A stretch of DNA of 64,000 bases from Dipteris shenzhenensis (taxonomy: Eukaryota; Polypodiophyta; Polypodiopsida; Gleicheniales): the NCBI GenBank assembly GCA_047967505.1, contig CM106540.1. One strand, given 5' to 3'. This document shows, one piece after another, positions 41,334 through 53,368 of this stretch. How positions within the stretch are numbered: position 1 is the stretch's first letter; each line of letters starts with the position of its first letter. The position numbers and the translations under genes are program-made. The notes below the pieces were generated by a model, which saw only the letters and a list, made by a program, of their open reading frames with translations, was not told the origin of the DNA and made no database searches.

Positions 41334-42700
41334 TTAGTGAGCGACTCTTAACAATGTGGGAGTCCCCCTTACTAATCTATCTCCATAAGTCACATTATGC
41401 AGGACAAATTGTATATCCCGGTGTATCAAACGATGCCCGCCACTCAAAAAGCCTGGGATATGAACACCTTGACACATAGAGTCCAACTCGCTCATGTCCA
41501 AGCCCTTGGGCTCATTGTTTTCCTTCTTGGTAGGCTCCATACTAGAAGACCTTACCGATTGTGATACCTCTGATGGAGTTGTAGTTTTGTCTTGGACAAC
41601 CTTATCCATCATATTATCACTTATACAGATGGTTACCTTGCTCCAGAGTTCGATGGAAGTGGGATTCATAACCGTCAAGTGGTCATGTAGCTTCAGGTTT
41701 GCCAATCCGATGAGGAAGCGAGGTAGCAATCATTTGTTGCTCATCCACTCATGTGGTTCATAGCGGGAATTGAGGTGTTTGATCCTAGCGATGTAATCCT
41801 GGAGGGATTCCTTGTCATTTTGTTTTACCTCATATAACAGATTAATCGGGCTCCACTTATGACCACTGGGGGCAAACCCTACAATGAATGCTTTCCGTAA
41901 TGCCTCCCAGTTGACTTTCTCTTTTGGGTTGAGGGCCCTATATCATTGGCCTACATTGCCATCGAGACCAAGGTCAAATGCATTAACCATTTCTAGATCT
42001 CCGGGAGCACCAAATGCTTTGCATATTTGCTCAAATTGCTCCATGTGGGAGATCGGATCTCCTTCCCCACGGAATTTAGTTATCAACTTGGAGATGGGCT
42101 ATGGGTCAACTCCTAGAAGGATTGGTGACCCTTGTTGGAGTACAGGTGTGGCCGGGGTGGCCCCCCTTCCTAGTGTGCTCACCAGGATGCACATTGCCTC
42201 ATCTGATAGCACCATTTGGGGAGCTAGTGGAGGCCGTGTTTTTGTGGGCCTAATGGGTCGTAGAGGCAGCCTCAAGCTTGGTCCTAGTGGTGGGATCCAT
42301 TGGGTGGTCGGTATCAACATTGGGACTGTGAAGCCTGCTCCCCCATACATTGGAGCTGCAGCTAACGGGAGTAAGTTGTCGGACTCCAGGAGGAAGCGGG
42401 TCACTAGGCATCTACATGGAGGTTCCTTGTATTGGACGGTAAGGTGGAACTTGCAGGACCATGTAGCCGGTGAATATTAGGGGCACCTGGAAGGTCAGAA
42501 GTTTATAGAGTTTCGCCCTTGGAAGTCTCGTGCATTTCCTTGGCCAGGGTTTTGCCCTGCGAAGTCCCTCATCCATGGGTCTTTGTCCTCCATGTGTTCC
42601 AAGTCAAGGTGCCCCATGAAGGCTATGGGACCTGAGTCCACAAAGGCTGCCTCAATCCCTACCTGTGGTTCAAGGTCCCAGGAACTTGTCCACATGCGAC
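41334..42700 (-). pseudogene. Gypsy gag remnant, opposite orientation
   Basis: Read on minus: Pro-rich N-terminus, SHMEQFEQICKAFGAPGDLE, ALNPKEKVNWEALRKAFIVG, LQDYIARIKHLNSRYEPHEW, LLPRFLIGLANLKLHDHLTV. Same family as the plus-strand gag at 37.4-41.3 kb. The two copies meet tail to tail at about 41330, so neither pol survives. Confidence 0.65.
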
Positions 42701-42887
42701 ACCAATTCTACAAGCTTCACGCACACTCTTCATAGGTGCCCTAAGCAAATACGCCACCTAGAGAGATTCTAGGTACTTCAAGACCTAACACTCCAATCCA
42801 TCAATCATGCACCGGGTCTAGGTGAAAATATCAAGTCTATGTCTTAGGTGATAATAGAGCAGGGTCATGTGAGTCTTTGTCATTCAT

Positions 42888-43594
42888 AGTTTTGTCCTCC
42901 ATTACGTAATAGTTCAGTCCATCTCAATTAGGTGACTAAGCTTTATGTGTCCACTCGCACTTCATTCACTAAGTCAATCACACACCAACACACAACACAA
43001 TACCATCACTTTTATCCACCACATTGTCCACACCACGTCATATGTACTGGCACACACTAAGGCGAACCGACAAAGTCAATCTAACAATCATATGTACTGG
43101 CACCACATCATATGTACTCATACACACTAAGGCGAAGTCGGACAAAGTAGTCAGTCTAATAGTCAAATCATCATCAGGGCCTTCAAAAATTGAGTCGTTG
43201 CTATAACCTTAACGCAGTGTGATTGATAACACCAAGACATTGCGTAATAGTTTTGTCCTCCACTACGTAATAGTTCAGTCCATCTCAATTAGGTGACTAA
43301 GCTTTATGTGTCCACTCGCACTTCATTCACTAAGTCAATCACACACCAACACAATACCATCACTTTTATCCACCACATTGTCCACACCACATCATATGTA
43401 CTGGCACACACTAAGGCGAAGTCCGACAAAGTCAATCTAACAGTCATATGTACTGGCACCACATCATATGTACTCATACACACTAAGGCGAAGTCTGACA
43501 AAGTAGTCAGTCTAATAGTCAAATCATCATCAGGGCCTTCAAAAATTGAGTCGTTGCTATAACCTTAACGCAGTGTGATTGATAACACCAAGAT
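42888..43594. repeat. Tandem repeat of 361 bp, two copies
   Basis: Units begin AGTTTTGTCCTCCA at 42888 and 43249. Inside each unit the words CATATGTACTGGCAC and ACACTAAGGCGAA recur, so the unit is itself built from shorter repeats. Confidence 0.88.
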
Positions 43595-43889
43595 TGACTT
43601 AGTCCTGCTATACAAGTAATGCATCGATTGCTTACCCACCACTACACTAAAAATAATGCCAGTCGTCGCTGTATAATTAATGCTACCTGTTGCTTTAAGT
43701 ATAAAGCCCCTACCTCTAACGTTGCGACATGCTATCTCATCAAAGCCAATCATTGCTATAATTAACACTACCCGTTGCTTTGTTAACGCTGAGTCACTGC
43801 TATAATTCCCTGCTTCTGATGCCAGTAGTCATCGCTACTTTATTAAAGCCAGTCGCTACACTACTGCTAAAGCTAACTTACTGCTTTAA

Positions 43890-43960
43890 TAGGTACCCTA
43901 TATAAATATCTTGCCTATATAAACAGTCTACTTTAAAAGGTCCCCTATATAAACAACCTA
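43890..43960 (+). promoter_or_regulatory. Cluster of three TATA-like boxes
   Basis: CCTATATAAA occurs three times within about 60 bp, ahead of a degenerate coding tract. It could be the promoter of an LTR; no LTR pair was found. Confidence 0.35.
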
Positions 43961-43979
43961 CCTCATTTTTAGGACCTCC

Positions 43980-46240
43980 TTGCTTGCGTACCGAAACTAT
44001 GCCAAAATTTTGTTCGAATTTCCACCGCCACGAGAAGCTTCCGCACTCACTCTAGCTTATCACTTTCCTACATGTCCACCATCTCTTCGCATTCAATATC
44101 CACACATGACCTCTTCCCCACCGAGTAACTCTTCAAAGAAGTCTCCTCTACCTTGCATCAGACTGTTACCCCTTCTACCTCCCACACAATCTCAGTGCCA
44201 TTACCCGACCAAATGGAACAGGAATAGTTCCACTACGTGCACCCTTCGTATAAGCCCAAGATTCAGGACACAACAAAGGTCCAAAATTTCTCCGAGCATG
44301 CAGTACATGTGACAAGGTTCTCCCCTCTCGAACAAGAATGGCTCGAGCAACTTCAAGGTGTAGTGTTGCACTCACAGTTCCAACTTTCAATGCAACGCCA
44401 AAGATTATAGGTTGTACTATCATAACGTAGTGGCATACATGACACTCCAAGATCCTGAGGTGGTGCCTTATACTTATATTAGATCAATTGGATTGCAAAT
44501 AGTGGAGGACAAGTTCCCATGTCATCTCAACCTATGAGAGGCCGTCAAATTTGTGGCCAATACAATAAGGCAACGACACAACAAGCTGGGTACATGCTGA
44601 GGTGCAGCCCCATTTCTACCAATTCATGGTAGAGACAATCTAGTGAGCATTCAACCTGCCCTCAAACTCGCAGCTGTTCCAGAAGCTCAGGGCGATGGAG
44701 AAGCACCTAGCAATGGTGGTCCCCTACAACTCCAAGATCCATCGGGGAGGGGTACCACTTATTCTGATCCAGAATCCACAATTGGTGAAGGCAGCTCAAG
44801 CAATCACACTGCTAGCGCAGGTTCAGATGATGGAACATCACTCAGTGGTCCTACCTAACTTCCTGATACATCTCCACAAGCCTAAGCCCACAAACTGGGC
44901 GGATTTTTTCAATCAGGAGATAATTGGCATCTGCTCTCATGGTGAGAAGATAGGGAATCCCATGTTTTTTATGCCCATTATTCATCATCTTTCTGCTGAC
45001 CCCATTCCAGAAGGCTATGGTGATGCAGACAGAGACGTTGGGATACTCTTAGCCCCATCTACTAGGTTGACACCTACAAAGAAGAGCAGGGAGGAACAAG
45101 CCTAGAAAACCCAGGAAGACGAGGCCACCAAAAGGCTCCAGGAAGAAGAGGCAGCCTGCAAGCATCAAGAAGAGGAAGAAACTTGAAAGCAAAGAGAGGA
45201 GGCAAAAAAATAGCAATAGAGCCTCTTAAGGTAGCATGCAAAACTTGAGAGGCTCTGAGTAGAAGAGGAGCAGAAAAGACCTGCGGATTCACAAGAACGT
45301 TGGAAACGAGAACACAGGCTCAAACTACCAATCGTTCAAGATGAACATATGACAGACTTAACCTAGGATCCTCAAGAGCCCGACCTGCTCGCCAACAACA
45401 ACTTTAGGGGAAACACCTCTCCAAGCCCCATTCCTCCCGAACTTGTATCAACAAGCCATGGAATTTTGTACATCCAAAGCATACACCTTGGCTGAAGGGT
45501 ACCAGGATTTGATACGTCAAGATAGAAACTTGGAACTAAATGAGATGGCTTTCATGCAATCGATCTCAGCTCTCACTTTGGCTACAAAAAATGTCCTCCA
45601 TCAGTGCCAAGAGGCCTTCAGGCTACAGCACGCAAAAGTAGTATAGGTCGCACGCCAGAGCTCCGACAGACAATGGCCGCTCTCCAAAAAGTGGAAGCCG
45701 ATCGCATGGTAGTCGAAGCCAGTGGACTACAAGACGTTGAGATTGGCAAGAAGCTAGAATAGGAGCTGCTCCAAACACAATAGTCCCTTGCCACAGAGAG
45801 ATCATGCACAGACATCCTCCAAGCAAACTTTGAGGCATTGCAACGGCAGGCTACTATGGATCAGCAACATCATGCCCAAGTCGTAGAAAGGAAACAAGCA
45901 CTAGAGCTCCAGTCCCGCCCTCATTGCGCAACTACATGCAGCTGCCTAGCAACAAGAGCAGACACTTCAAGTGCACCTCCAAATAGCCCATACATCTTTC
46001 CCTCTGCCACGAGACCCGGACCTTCCGCTGTAGGAAGCACCATCCTGTGCTGCCGCCCTCTTCTTCACAACAAACATTGTCCTTGACACATACACATACT
46101 TTTTGCATCACACTCACCATCACACTACTCCTGCACAATAATAATCTAACAGTGTATGCCACAATGAGGCCTTTTGCCACTCGAGAGTTCAAGCACATCC
46201 GCTAATAGTAATGGCATACTTCCATGAAGATTTAGTTTTA
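43980..46240 (+). pseudogene. Degenerate coding tract with coiled-coil region, unknown
   Basis: Plus-strand frames joined by shifts and stops give a low-complexity Ser/Gly part (near 44690-44860), then PTNWADFFNQEIIGICSHGE, and a long Glu/Lys/Arg/Gln-rich stretch (45090-45930, e.g. EDEATKRLQEEEAACK and ATMDQQHHAQVVERKQALEL) that would form coiled coils. No known domain. Because it sits amid retrotransposons it may be an accessory ORF or gag of an unrecognised element. Confidence 0.4.
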
Positions 46241-46248
46241 GAGGTGGT

Positions 46249-46809
46249 ATGGATATCCTAACTCTCTATTACTGCCCCATTGTCTATAATTTCATGGCGA
46301 GGGTCAGAGTGCTAAGGGACTACGCCACTATAGAACTTGTAAAGCCTACTGCCCTAGAAGACCTCCCTTGCAATCCTGAAATTCTCCAGCGAAGTCTGGA
46401 ATGGATGACGGGGTGCGGTTACAATGACACCAAATATATTTTCCATTTCTTGTTTAGGGAAGCAATCGAAAGATATCCACCAACTAGCATCATTATCCTC
46501 TATAATAATATCATACAAGCCCTGCAAAATATGATTCAAATTGGATTTAGCCAGTTTCATGATTCCCATGTCGCTTACCCCACAGAATTCCATGTAGATG
46601 ACATGGAATCAGCTTGGAATCTTTTTTCAGCCGCCCCACCTCCACCTCCCGTGCCATATCCTGACAATACACCTCATGTGTCACATCCTGAAAATACACC
46701 TCGGAGCTGGAGATACGCAAGAGCAACCTATCGATGGAGAAGTACACAAGACATGGGTACCAGACAATGGTATAATATACTTAAGCCCATGCTCTTCTTC
46801 GATCCATAA
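46249..46809 (+). CDS. Open frame of 186 codons, unknown
   Basis: Starts MDILTLYYCPIVYNFMARVR and is open to a TAA. There is no domain I know; a Pro-rich segment near residue 130 carries the short repeat DNTPHVSHPENTP. It follows the coiled-coil tract in the same direction and may belong to the same element. It may also be a chance frame between lesions. Confidence 0.3.
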   Translation: MDILTLYYCPIVYNFMARVRVLRDYATIELVKPTALEDLPCNPEILQRSLEWMTGCGYNDTKYIFHFLFREAIERYPPTSIIILYNNIIQALQNMIQIGFSQFHDSHVAYPTEFHVDDMESAWNLFSAAPPPPPVPYPDNTPHVSHPENTPRSWRYARATYRWRSTQDMGTRQWYNILKPMLFFDP

Positions 46810-47635
46810 GGGCCATACAAAGAGGAACCAGAAGAAGAGGTTGCACAACAACCCCCAGAGGAAGAGGACCATCAACAACAGCCGTAGGACTCCACACCCA
46901 ACCACGATACCTGGTGTGAGGCCATAACCTCCTTTAGATTGGTTGAGGATGTGGTAGATGTAAACAGGTGGAAAGGAAAGCTGCATAGATTTCGCCCTCA
47001 CAGAGCTTATTGAGAGCAGCTTTTGCAAATGGTGGCACGAACATGTCGAAGAACTCGAGGAGGCTACACCTGACCAGATTACAACATTGTACCCAAGGCC
47101 GATCGTGACACGGGTGTCTAGCCTCAATGGAGAATTCCAGTTTTGAAGCATGAAGCATTTTGGAGGACCTATTGCTATGTGGGCTCGAATGGCGGATCGA
47201 CCCCACATTTATGACACTATGCCAACGCTGGAGTTGGCCGAATTTTGAGAAGATATGAGAAGCGGATCCCAACATTGCCTACAATTTTCCTCGCTTAGAT
47301 TTTTCAGAGGTTGTCTCTTCCCTAGTTCTGGCCACCCAGATGGAAGAGTTCAACACAACATTCGCATCCATCCCAAATCTAGCCATTGTAGCCACCATGC
47401 ATTTTTTCCAACAGCTGATTATTTTATTTAGGGACCTACCATAGCTCTAGACTTACCGGTGGAAGAGCACCACCAGCGGTTATAGGAAGAGATCATGTTT
47501 AATCTAAATGAGGCCCATTTATTCCCTCAAGTAATGCAGTTATATGTACGTGTCCAAAATCTTCACGATCATCACATACAAACCTTCGAAGATGTATTCA
47601 AGACACATTTTTGGAAACCACTACATCCATTTTAC
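46810..47635 (+). other. Continuation of the degenerate tract
   Basis: Short plus-strand frames alternate; the last, from 47495, reads MFNLNEAHLFPQVMQLYVRV and runs into the 72-bp repeat. No domain. Confidence 0.35.
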
Positions 47636-47757
47636 CGCATCTCCCACAGGACGTTCGACCACTACCACCACATAATGAACGTTCGACCACTACCACTACC
47701 ACTCCCACCGCATCTCCCACAGGACGTTCGACCACTACCACCACATAATGAACAATG
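47636..47757. repeat. Tandem repeat, 72-bp period
   Basis: CCGCATCTCCCACAGGACGT and the following CACTACCACCACATAATGAA occur at 47636 and 47708, with CCACTACC stutters between. Confidence 0.85.
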
Positions 47758-48360
47758 CCCTTAAGTCCGATATTATGCACCGAACACAATCCAAGGATGG
47801 ATTGTGAATTGGAAGGGGGCATGCTAACCGCCGCCATTTGGTTAACAATCCTTGTATTATAAGAAGGAAGTGGAAATGTAGGAGAGAGCATGAGGAATAG
47901 AAAGTGCTAATTCCCTCGGAGCTGAATGGGCCCAAGCAATTGTCAAATGAGATAAAGGAGGCACAAAAGAGTGCAAGGGTTAGTCATCCCTTCAAAAAGT
48001 GGATGCACATAAGGCCAAAAGTTTGACTTTGGTCTTCATTGTGTACTCCCAAGGAATGGAATAAAAACTCTCTTTTCTTCTCACTCTCTTGCATTGAGTT
48101 TTATTGTTCTTCCTCATGAGTTGTCTTGTGATTGCCACTACTCCCATCTCCTCTCCCTCATGCTCTCATCTCCCTTCTCTCCATTTCTGCCATTTCCCTG
48201 TGGAATTACTTGCACACAATCTGGTAGACGCTTGGGTGATACAAGTGGATGGCTTGCACATATGAAGCTTTCACAAGGATTTGTTCGAGAGTAGAGGCTT
48301 CGTTGGCATTCCCCCAAGATGCCCATGACACGTGAGTCATCGTCGAACTTCACACTATAG
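47758..48360. other. Possible LTR-like segment
   Basis: GGAAGGGGGCA (47812-47822) looks like a polypurine tract and is followed by TGCTAACCGCC. A TATA-like TATTATAAG and AATAAAA near 48060 follow. This would fit the 3' LTR of the element behind the unknown tract, but no matching 5' LTR was found upstream. Confidence 0.3.
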
Positions 48361-48394
48361 AGAGGGAGAGATAGGGGGAGAGAGAGAGGGAGAG

Positions 48395-48442
<48 letters not shown>

Positions 48443-48448
48443 GGGGGG
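48361..48448. repeat. (GA)n microsatellite with G-run
   Basis: About 70 bp of GA followed by 17 G residues. Confidence 0.9.
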
Positions 48449-49615
48449 CAAGGGGGGGGAGAGACTTAGCTTTTTAAAATGGTGTTTATTAATGTCATAT
48501 TTTATGCTCTTTGCTATGTAGGCCCCAAAGTAACCCTTGTGTTGAAATTACTACATCTTTTTAAGGTAAACTTCTCTCTCTATGACTTGTTTGTATGAGC
48601 ACATACTTAAAGAGGGAGAGAGAGAGTGAGTGAGGGGATTTTTTGTGTGAATAGTTTGCCCAGTAACCAACATCACATGGACCTAGCTGAATGATTGAGG
48701 AAACTGAGCATAGAACCAAACATTAAAGATGTTTTTAAGTTCCCACCTTGAGACTCAGCAAAACGGGCTAGATAACTTGTCGTAGACTCGTTTTCCTATA
48801 AAACCCTCTCCACCCCCTCATTCTTCTTCTTCCACATCTAGCCTCCATCCTCTTCCCAAATACCGAGCCCTATGCAAGACCCTCCTCCCTCTCTATCAAC
48901 TCCCCACCTCATCGTTGAGTTGCTTTGAGCCCTTCTCACTACTGCAATGACCTAGCCATCCACCCACCGTACATTGTCTCCCTCAACAATCCCATTACAT
49001 TAACAATGATTTTGGAGAGCATTGTAGGTGATCATCTCCCCCTCCCTTTCAAATTCTGTCAAGTTTTCCATCAACCCCCCTCTCCACTACTCTCACTACC
49101 CCCCCCCACCCCCCTCCAAGCCCCTGCCCCCCCCTTCTCCCTTCCCCTTCCAACCCCCCCCTCCCCAACCCCCCTTCCACTACCACCACTCCAACCCCCC
49201 CCCCCCACCAACCCCTCCCCCCCCCCCTCTCTCTCTCCCATCACACCTCCTTCCCCCCCCTAGGCCGCTGAGGCAGCGGCATAAAATGCGTGCAACACCC
49301 ACCACCAATGACGACCCGCCAGTGGCACCAAGCACCCTCTGCTCCACCTCTTGCATCTGCGACCCTTCCTTTGCAGCTCCTCCTACACCTATGCCCTCTG
49401 CCCACACCACCCAGGGCACCTCCCGTGTTTGCCCACCTGCCAATCTTTGCTCCACCTGCATACCTCTAACCTCGCTTGCCCACCATCATGCTCTGCTACC
49501 TTCCCGCGGTGATGCGGCTCGTCCTAACGGCTCCTCCACCGTCCCAGCCACTCCTCCTACACCCTCCGCTCCCCTCCATTGTCCCACTCTAATCCCTCCC
49601 CTCATCACTTGGCTA
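48449..49615. other. No gene; C-rich low-complexity stretch
   Basis: From 49070 to 49260 the sequence is almost pure C/T with long C runs, giving Pro-rich frames in more than one register. The 197-codon frame at 49028-49621 is judged an artefact of this composition. Confidence 0.55.
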
Positions 49616-49830
49616 GGCTAGGCTAGGTTAGTTGGGTTAGATTTAGGTTAACTATTACTTAGGTTAGTGATAACCAGCTAAATTAGTTAGGTTAAGTATC
49701 AATTATGTTAGTGCTAGCTAGTTAAGTTAGTTAGGCTAACTAAATTGAATCAATTAGACTAATTTAACCAGTTAGAGTAAATAAATTGGGTACTAACTAG
49801 TAGTTAGTCTAACTAAGTAGGTTTAAATCC
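49611..49830. repeat. Degenerate TTAGTTAGG-type repeat
   Basis: About 220 bp built from GGCTA, GTTAGG, TTAGTTAGGTTA and GCTAGTTAAG words with drifting spacing. Superficially telomere-like but not a regular TTTAGGG array. Confidence 0.65.
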
Positions 49831-50316
49831 CTTCAACCTAAGACATTTGGACCTAGGCTTAAAGTCTAAAGACCCCTCAAAACCCTAAAATCCACCCCAA
49901 TTTCAAGGGACCATAAATCACCCATTTGGGACCCAAATTGAACCCAGTTTGAACCCAAATTTCACACACAAAAACTTCACACTGCACGGTATTTTTCTAG
50001 CCCATTACAAACCATTTCATCATCCCTATCACTCGTTAAATTGCACTCCCATGTGGACTAAAGTTTTCACTAATTCACTCATAGCTTTCACTCGTAACCT
50101 CCGATTGACGATCCATTTGCACTAGCACAATCCCACTCTCAAGGGGGGAAATCCTAGGCACATTTATAGCACAAATTCCCCTAACTGCTTACACATCTCT
50201 AACCCCCATAATGCACAGAATTCAACTTCTAGACCAAAGAAGGATGCACTCAATTGCCCACTCGGCAAGTGTGCATACAATTATGATCCGATCAGCATCC
50301 ACAACAACCCTCCTAA
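49831..50316. other. No gene; possible leader of the Gypsy remnant
   Basis: Nothing coding. It lies directly before the gag start at 50317, so it may be the element's 5' region; no LTR border or PBS was recognised. Confidence 0.35.
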
Positions 50317-51110
50317 TTGAAGCCATCTCCTCCAATCAATGAAAACCCTCGTCCTCCAATCCGCAACATGACAAATCGCCATCGTGATGATGATGACCTT
50401 AACTTGGACAATGATGGCAACAATTTCTTCAATTGCCCAAACTTCATCAACAATGGAAGAAGACCCCTAAGAAAGCTTGAACAACTTCTGAAGTACAATG
50501 ATAGGGGTGATTTGGGGAGGTTCCTTCAACTCTTTGATGCTGCTTGTAGAGTGGGAGGTGATCAATCAAACAAGATCAAAGCTATTTGGTTCCCTAGGCA
50601 TTGGTCGGCGAAGCCTCTGAATGGTACTCAAATCTTCTAGTAGAGGAATGCACCACTTGGGCCCTCCTTTCAAGCCAATTCAAGAGGACCTTCCAAATTG
50701 TGAATGCCTTCAAGATGACCCACTCTCCAACTGGGCAAGATCAAACAAGGCCATCAAGAATAAGTTAGCACATATCTGGGCCGAATGAAGCACAGCCACA
50801 CCCAAATGACAAATACATGATGGCTTAGGTCATTACCATTTTAAACAAGAAGATTCGCAAAGAAATGAATCTCAAGCATCTTGAGTTGCATGTCTCCACC
50901 CACATTGGAATCCTCTTATAGAATTGTCCCAACGTTTGGGCAGTTTCAAGGGATGGGTTGAATCAACAAATCTCACTCCACCCGTTGAAGAAATAAAAGA
51001 CATCCCAATCCGATTGGGTGATAGAGATGACATAAGAAATATCATCGTGCCTTTGATTCATAAGCACATCATGAGGTCCAAGCCACTATGGATGGAGTCA
51101 CAGATGTGAA
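50317..51110 (+). pseudogene. Gypsy gag remnant
   Basis: The start reads MKPSPPINENPRPPIRNMTN and continues with an Asp-rich stretch and LEQLLKYNDRGDLGRFLQLF, a gag-like helix block. A stop at 50638 and later shifts break the frame. Confidence 0.5.
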
Positions 51111-51430
51111 TGTTCCATCAAAGAATCTCTATGATGCATGGGGTCACCCACTGATGAAGAAAGCTCATTTTAACATCCGCCTTGCATATGATTCATGCAC
51201 AAAACCCTTGGGCATAGTGGATGGGGTGCCCACAAAGGTAGTAGGGTATGCTTTTCTCTCCAGTGCATAGTCTTAGATCTCCCCAAGACTTCCTATCAAG
51301 TTTTATTGGGGCGCCCATGGCTACGAGAAGCATCAGTGCTCCATGATTGGGGTACTAATCTACAAAATTGTGACATGGTGATGAGAATCATGTGGGGACA
51401 GGAGCAATCAAACCCATTGTGCTGAGACCA
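51111..51430 (+). pseudogene. Gypsy protease-like remnant
   Basis: It reads NIRLAYDSCTKPLGIVDGVP, then in a new frame VLDLPKTSYQVLLGRPWLRE, with HDWGTN after it. The LLGRPWL block is the hallmark of the C-terminal part of Gypsy proteases. The DxG is altered. Confidence 0.6.
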
Positions 51431-52429
51431 TTGGATGATACCATGGCATCTTACAAATTAGCCCTCCCACAACAAAATGTCTTAGCACATGATAAACAAA
51501 GTAACATCTTCAATTGGATCTAAGCGTTCAACAATTGCTACGCACTAAATCCAGTCCTCCCACAAATTGATGCAAAAGTCATGCAAGTAGGATCTCCACT
51601 CATGCCTGAAAGTTTGATTGATCCTATAGTTCCAATTTTTATGGCCGACCTTGAATGGGATAGTGATATAGAAGAGACTATCATTGATAGCGATGGATCT
51701 GATGGACCATGAGACCTCAAGACAGAGGCTAAAAATGCTCAATTAAAAGACCATGTCTTCAATAATGATTAGCCATTATAAATGTCCTCATGGCTGTTGA
51801 GTTGCCCAAATTAGAACCTCCAAAGTTGCAAAATAACAGGAGATCTAGGAAGAAACCTGAAGGTGGGTATCAATGCAAAGCCAAGGTTGAGCATTACAAT
51901 GAGTTTGAGAGTGTGCAACAAAGGATTATGGACCTGTACACTTCATCAAGCCAGTACCATTGACAACTGAGCCTCCTAAACTTGAATGGGACCTAGAAGG
52001 TCTTGAAGGAGCGTGCACAACACATTAACGATTACTTGGGAATACTTTGCCTTTGGAAAAGTTACCCCACAATTGCCAATGTAAAGAATTTGGGAAATTG
52101 AAACTACATATGAGAATGAAGAGCGATCTTGATACTACAAGAAAAGAAATGCTCCAAGGTACTAAAAGGATTGATGGTGTAATAAGGCCCTCAATGATGT
52201 TACCACCTGTTCAACCTGTTCAAAACAATTAGAGGTGGATATCCACGAAGAACTAGATTACTTCAAGAACTATACAAGTGGTAGTGCCCCCATAGCAATG
52301 CTAAGACCAGTATGGGAGTCAAAAGTACAAGAGAGTGATAGCCTTGGTGAGCCTCCAGTATATGAGGGACTAGCCAAAACCAGAACAAGCAACCTCACTC
52401 TTAAGGGGAAGAACAAAAGTTAGTGTTCA

Positions 52430-53060
52430 TTGAGAAGCAACTCACCCAAGGAGAAAAAACAAAACTCAAGGCCCTCCTAATGGAATTCTGAGACTGCCTA
52501 GCATGGCCAAACAAAGAGATGAAAGGAATTTCACCAGAAGTGGCCGTCCACACCATACCTATTAGGGAAGGTGCCCACCCTAAGGTATGTGGACCATATC
52601 GAACAAATCCCATATATGGCACTACGGTGTATGATGAACTGGAAAAGCTCTTAGATGCAGGATCATCTATGAGATAGAGCAAACCGATTGGGTTTCCCCC
52701 ATTATGATTGTCCCTAAACATAACAAGAAGCTATGGATATGTGTGAACTTAAAGAATGTGAATCTTGCCATCATCAGGGATCAGCATCCCTTTCCCCTAA
52801 CAAAAACAATATTGGAAAATGTGGCACGATCAGAAATAGACATCTTGGATGGATTTAGTGGCTACAACCAAGAGCAAATAGATCATAAAGATCAATCTAA
52901 AACAACATTTGCAACAGCATGAGAATATTTGCCTATAGAGTCGAGCCATTCGGGTTATGCACAACACTCCTACCACATTCCAAAGAGTCATATTCACCAC
53001 TTTCAAATCTTTTCTCAACAAGTCTCTACAAGTCTTCTTGGATGATGTGCATCCATTCCA
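52430..53060 (+). pseudogene. Gypsy reverse transcriptase remnant
   Basis: Blocks in order across several frames: LTQGEKTKLKALLMEF, EVAVHTIPIREGAHPKVCGP, IMIVPKHNKKLWICVNLKNV, RSEIDILDGFSGYNQEQI and NKSLQVFLDDV, the last containing the catalytic FLDD form of YxDD. Frameshifts and stops are frequent. Sequence homology ends right after FLDDVHPF, where a repeated unrelated sequence starts. Confidence 0.75.
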
Positions 53061-53148
53061 ACAACCAAGTGTGAGTTCACAACAAAAGTGGAAAACAAGA
53101 GAGAGTGAGAGCCAGAGAGGAACAAACAGATTAGCATACCTCTCCCAT

Positions 53149-53368
53149 AGGTATTTCTCTCAGTCTCCATAGCTTCAAGGGAATGTCCTACTCAACTGTA
53201 TAGAATTCAAAAGAAGAAAGCTAGGCAACCCAAGACTATCAGTGACAAACATGCACACAGGTATTTCTCTCAGTCTCCATAGCTTCAAGGGAATGTTCGT
53301 ACTCAGCCATGCTTATAGAATTTGAAAGAAGAAATCTAGGCAACACAAGACTATCAGTGACAAACATG
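53149..53368. repeat. Tandem duplication, 110-bp period
   Basis: Units at 53149 and 53259 begin AGGTATTTCTCTCAGTCTCC and end ACAAACATGCACA, with a few substitutions and small indels. Confidence 0.85.

Noticed and set aside
42888-43594. CRISPR-like array
   Set aside because: Only two long tandem units with internal repeats, no spacer-repeat pattern, plant nuclear context.
49028-49621. 197-codon Pro-rich frame
   Set aside because: C-rich simple sequence gives overlapping open frames; no start context, splice pattern or domain.
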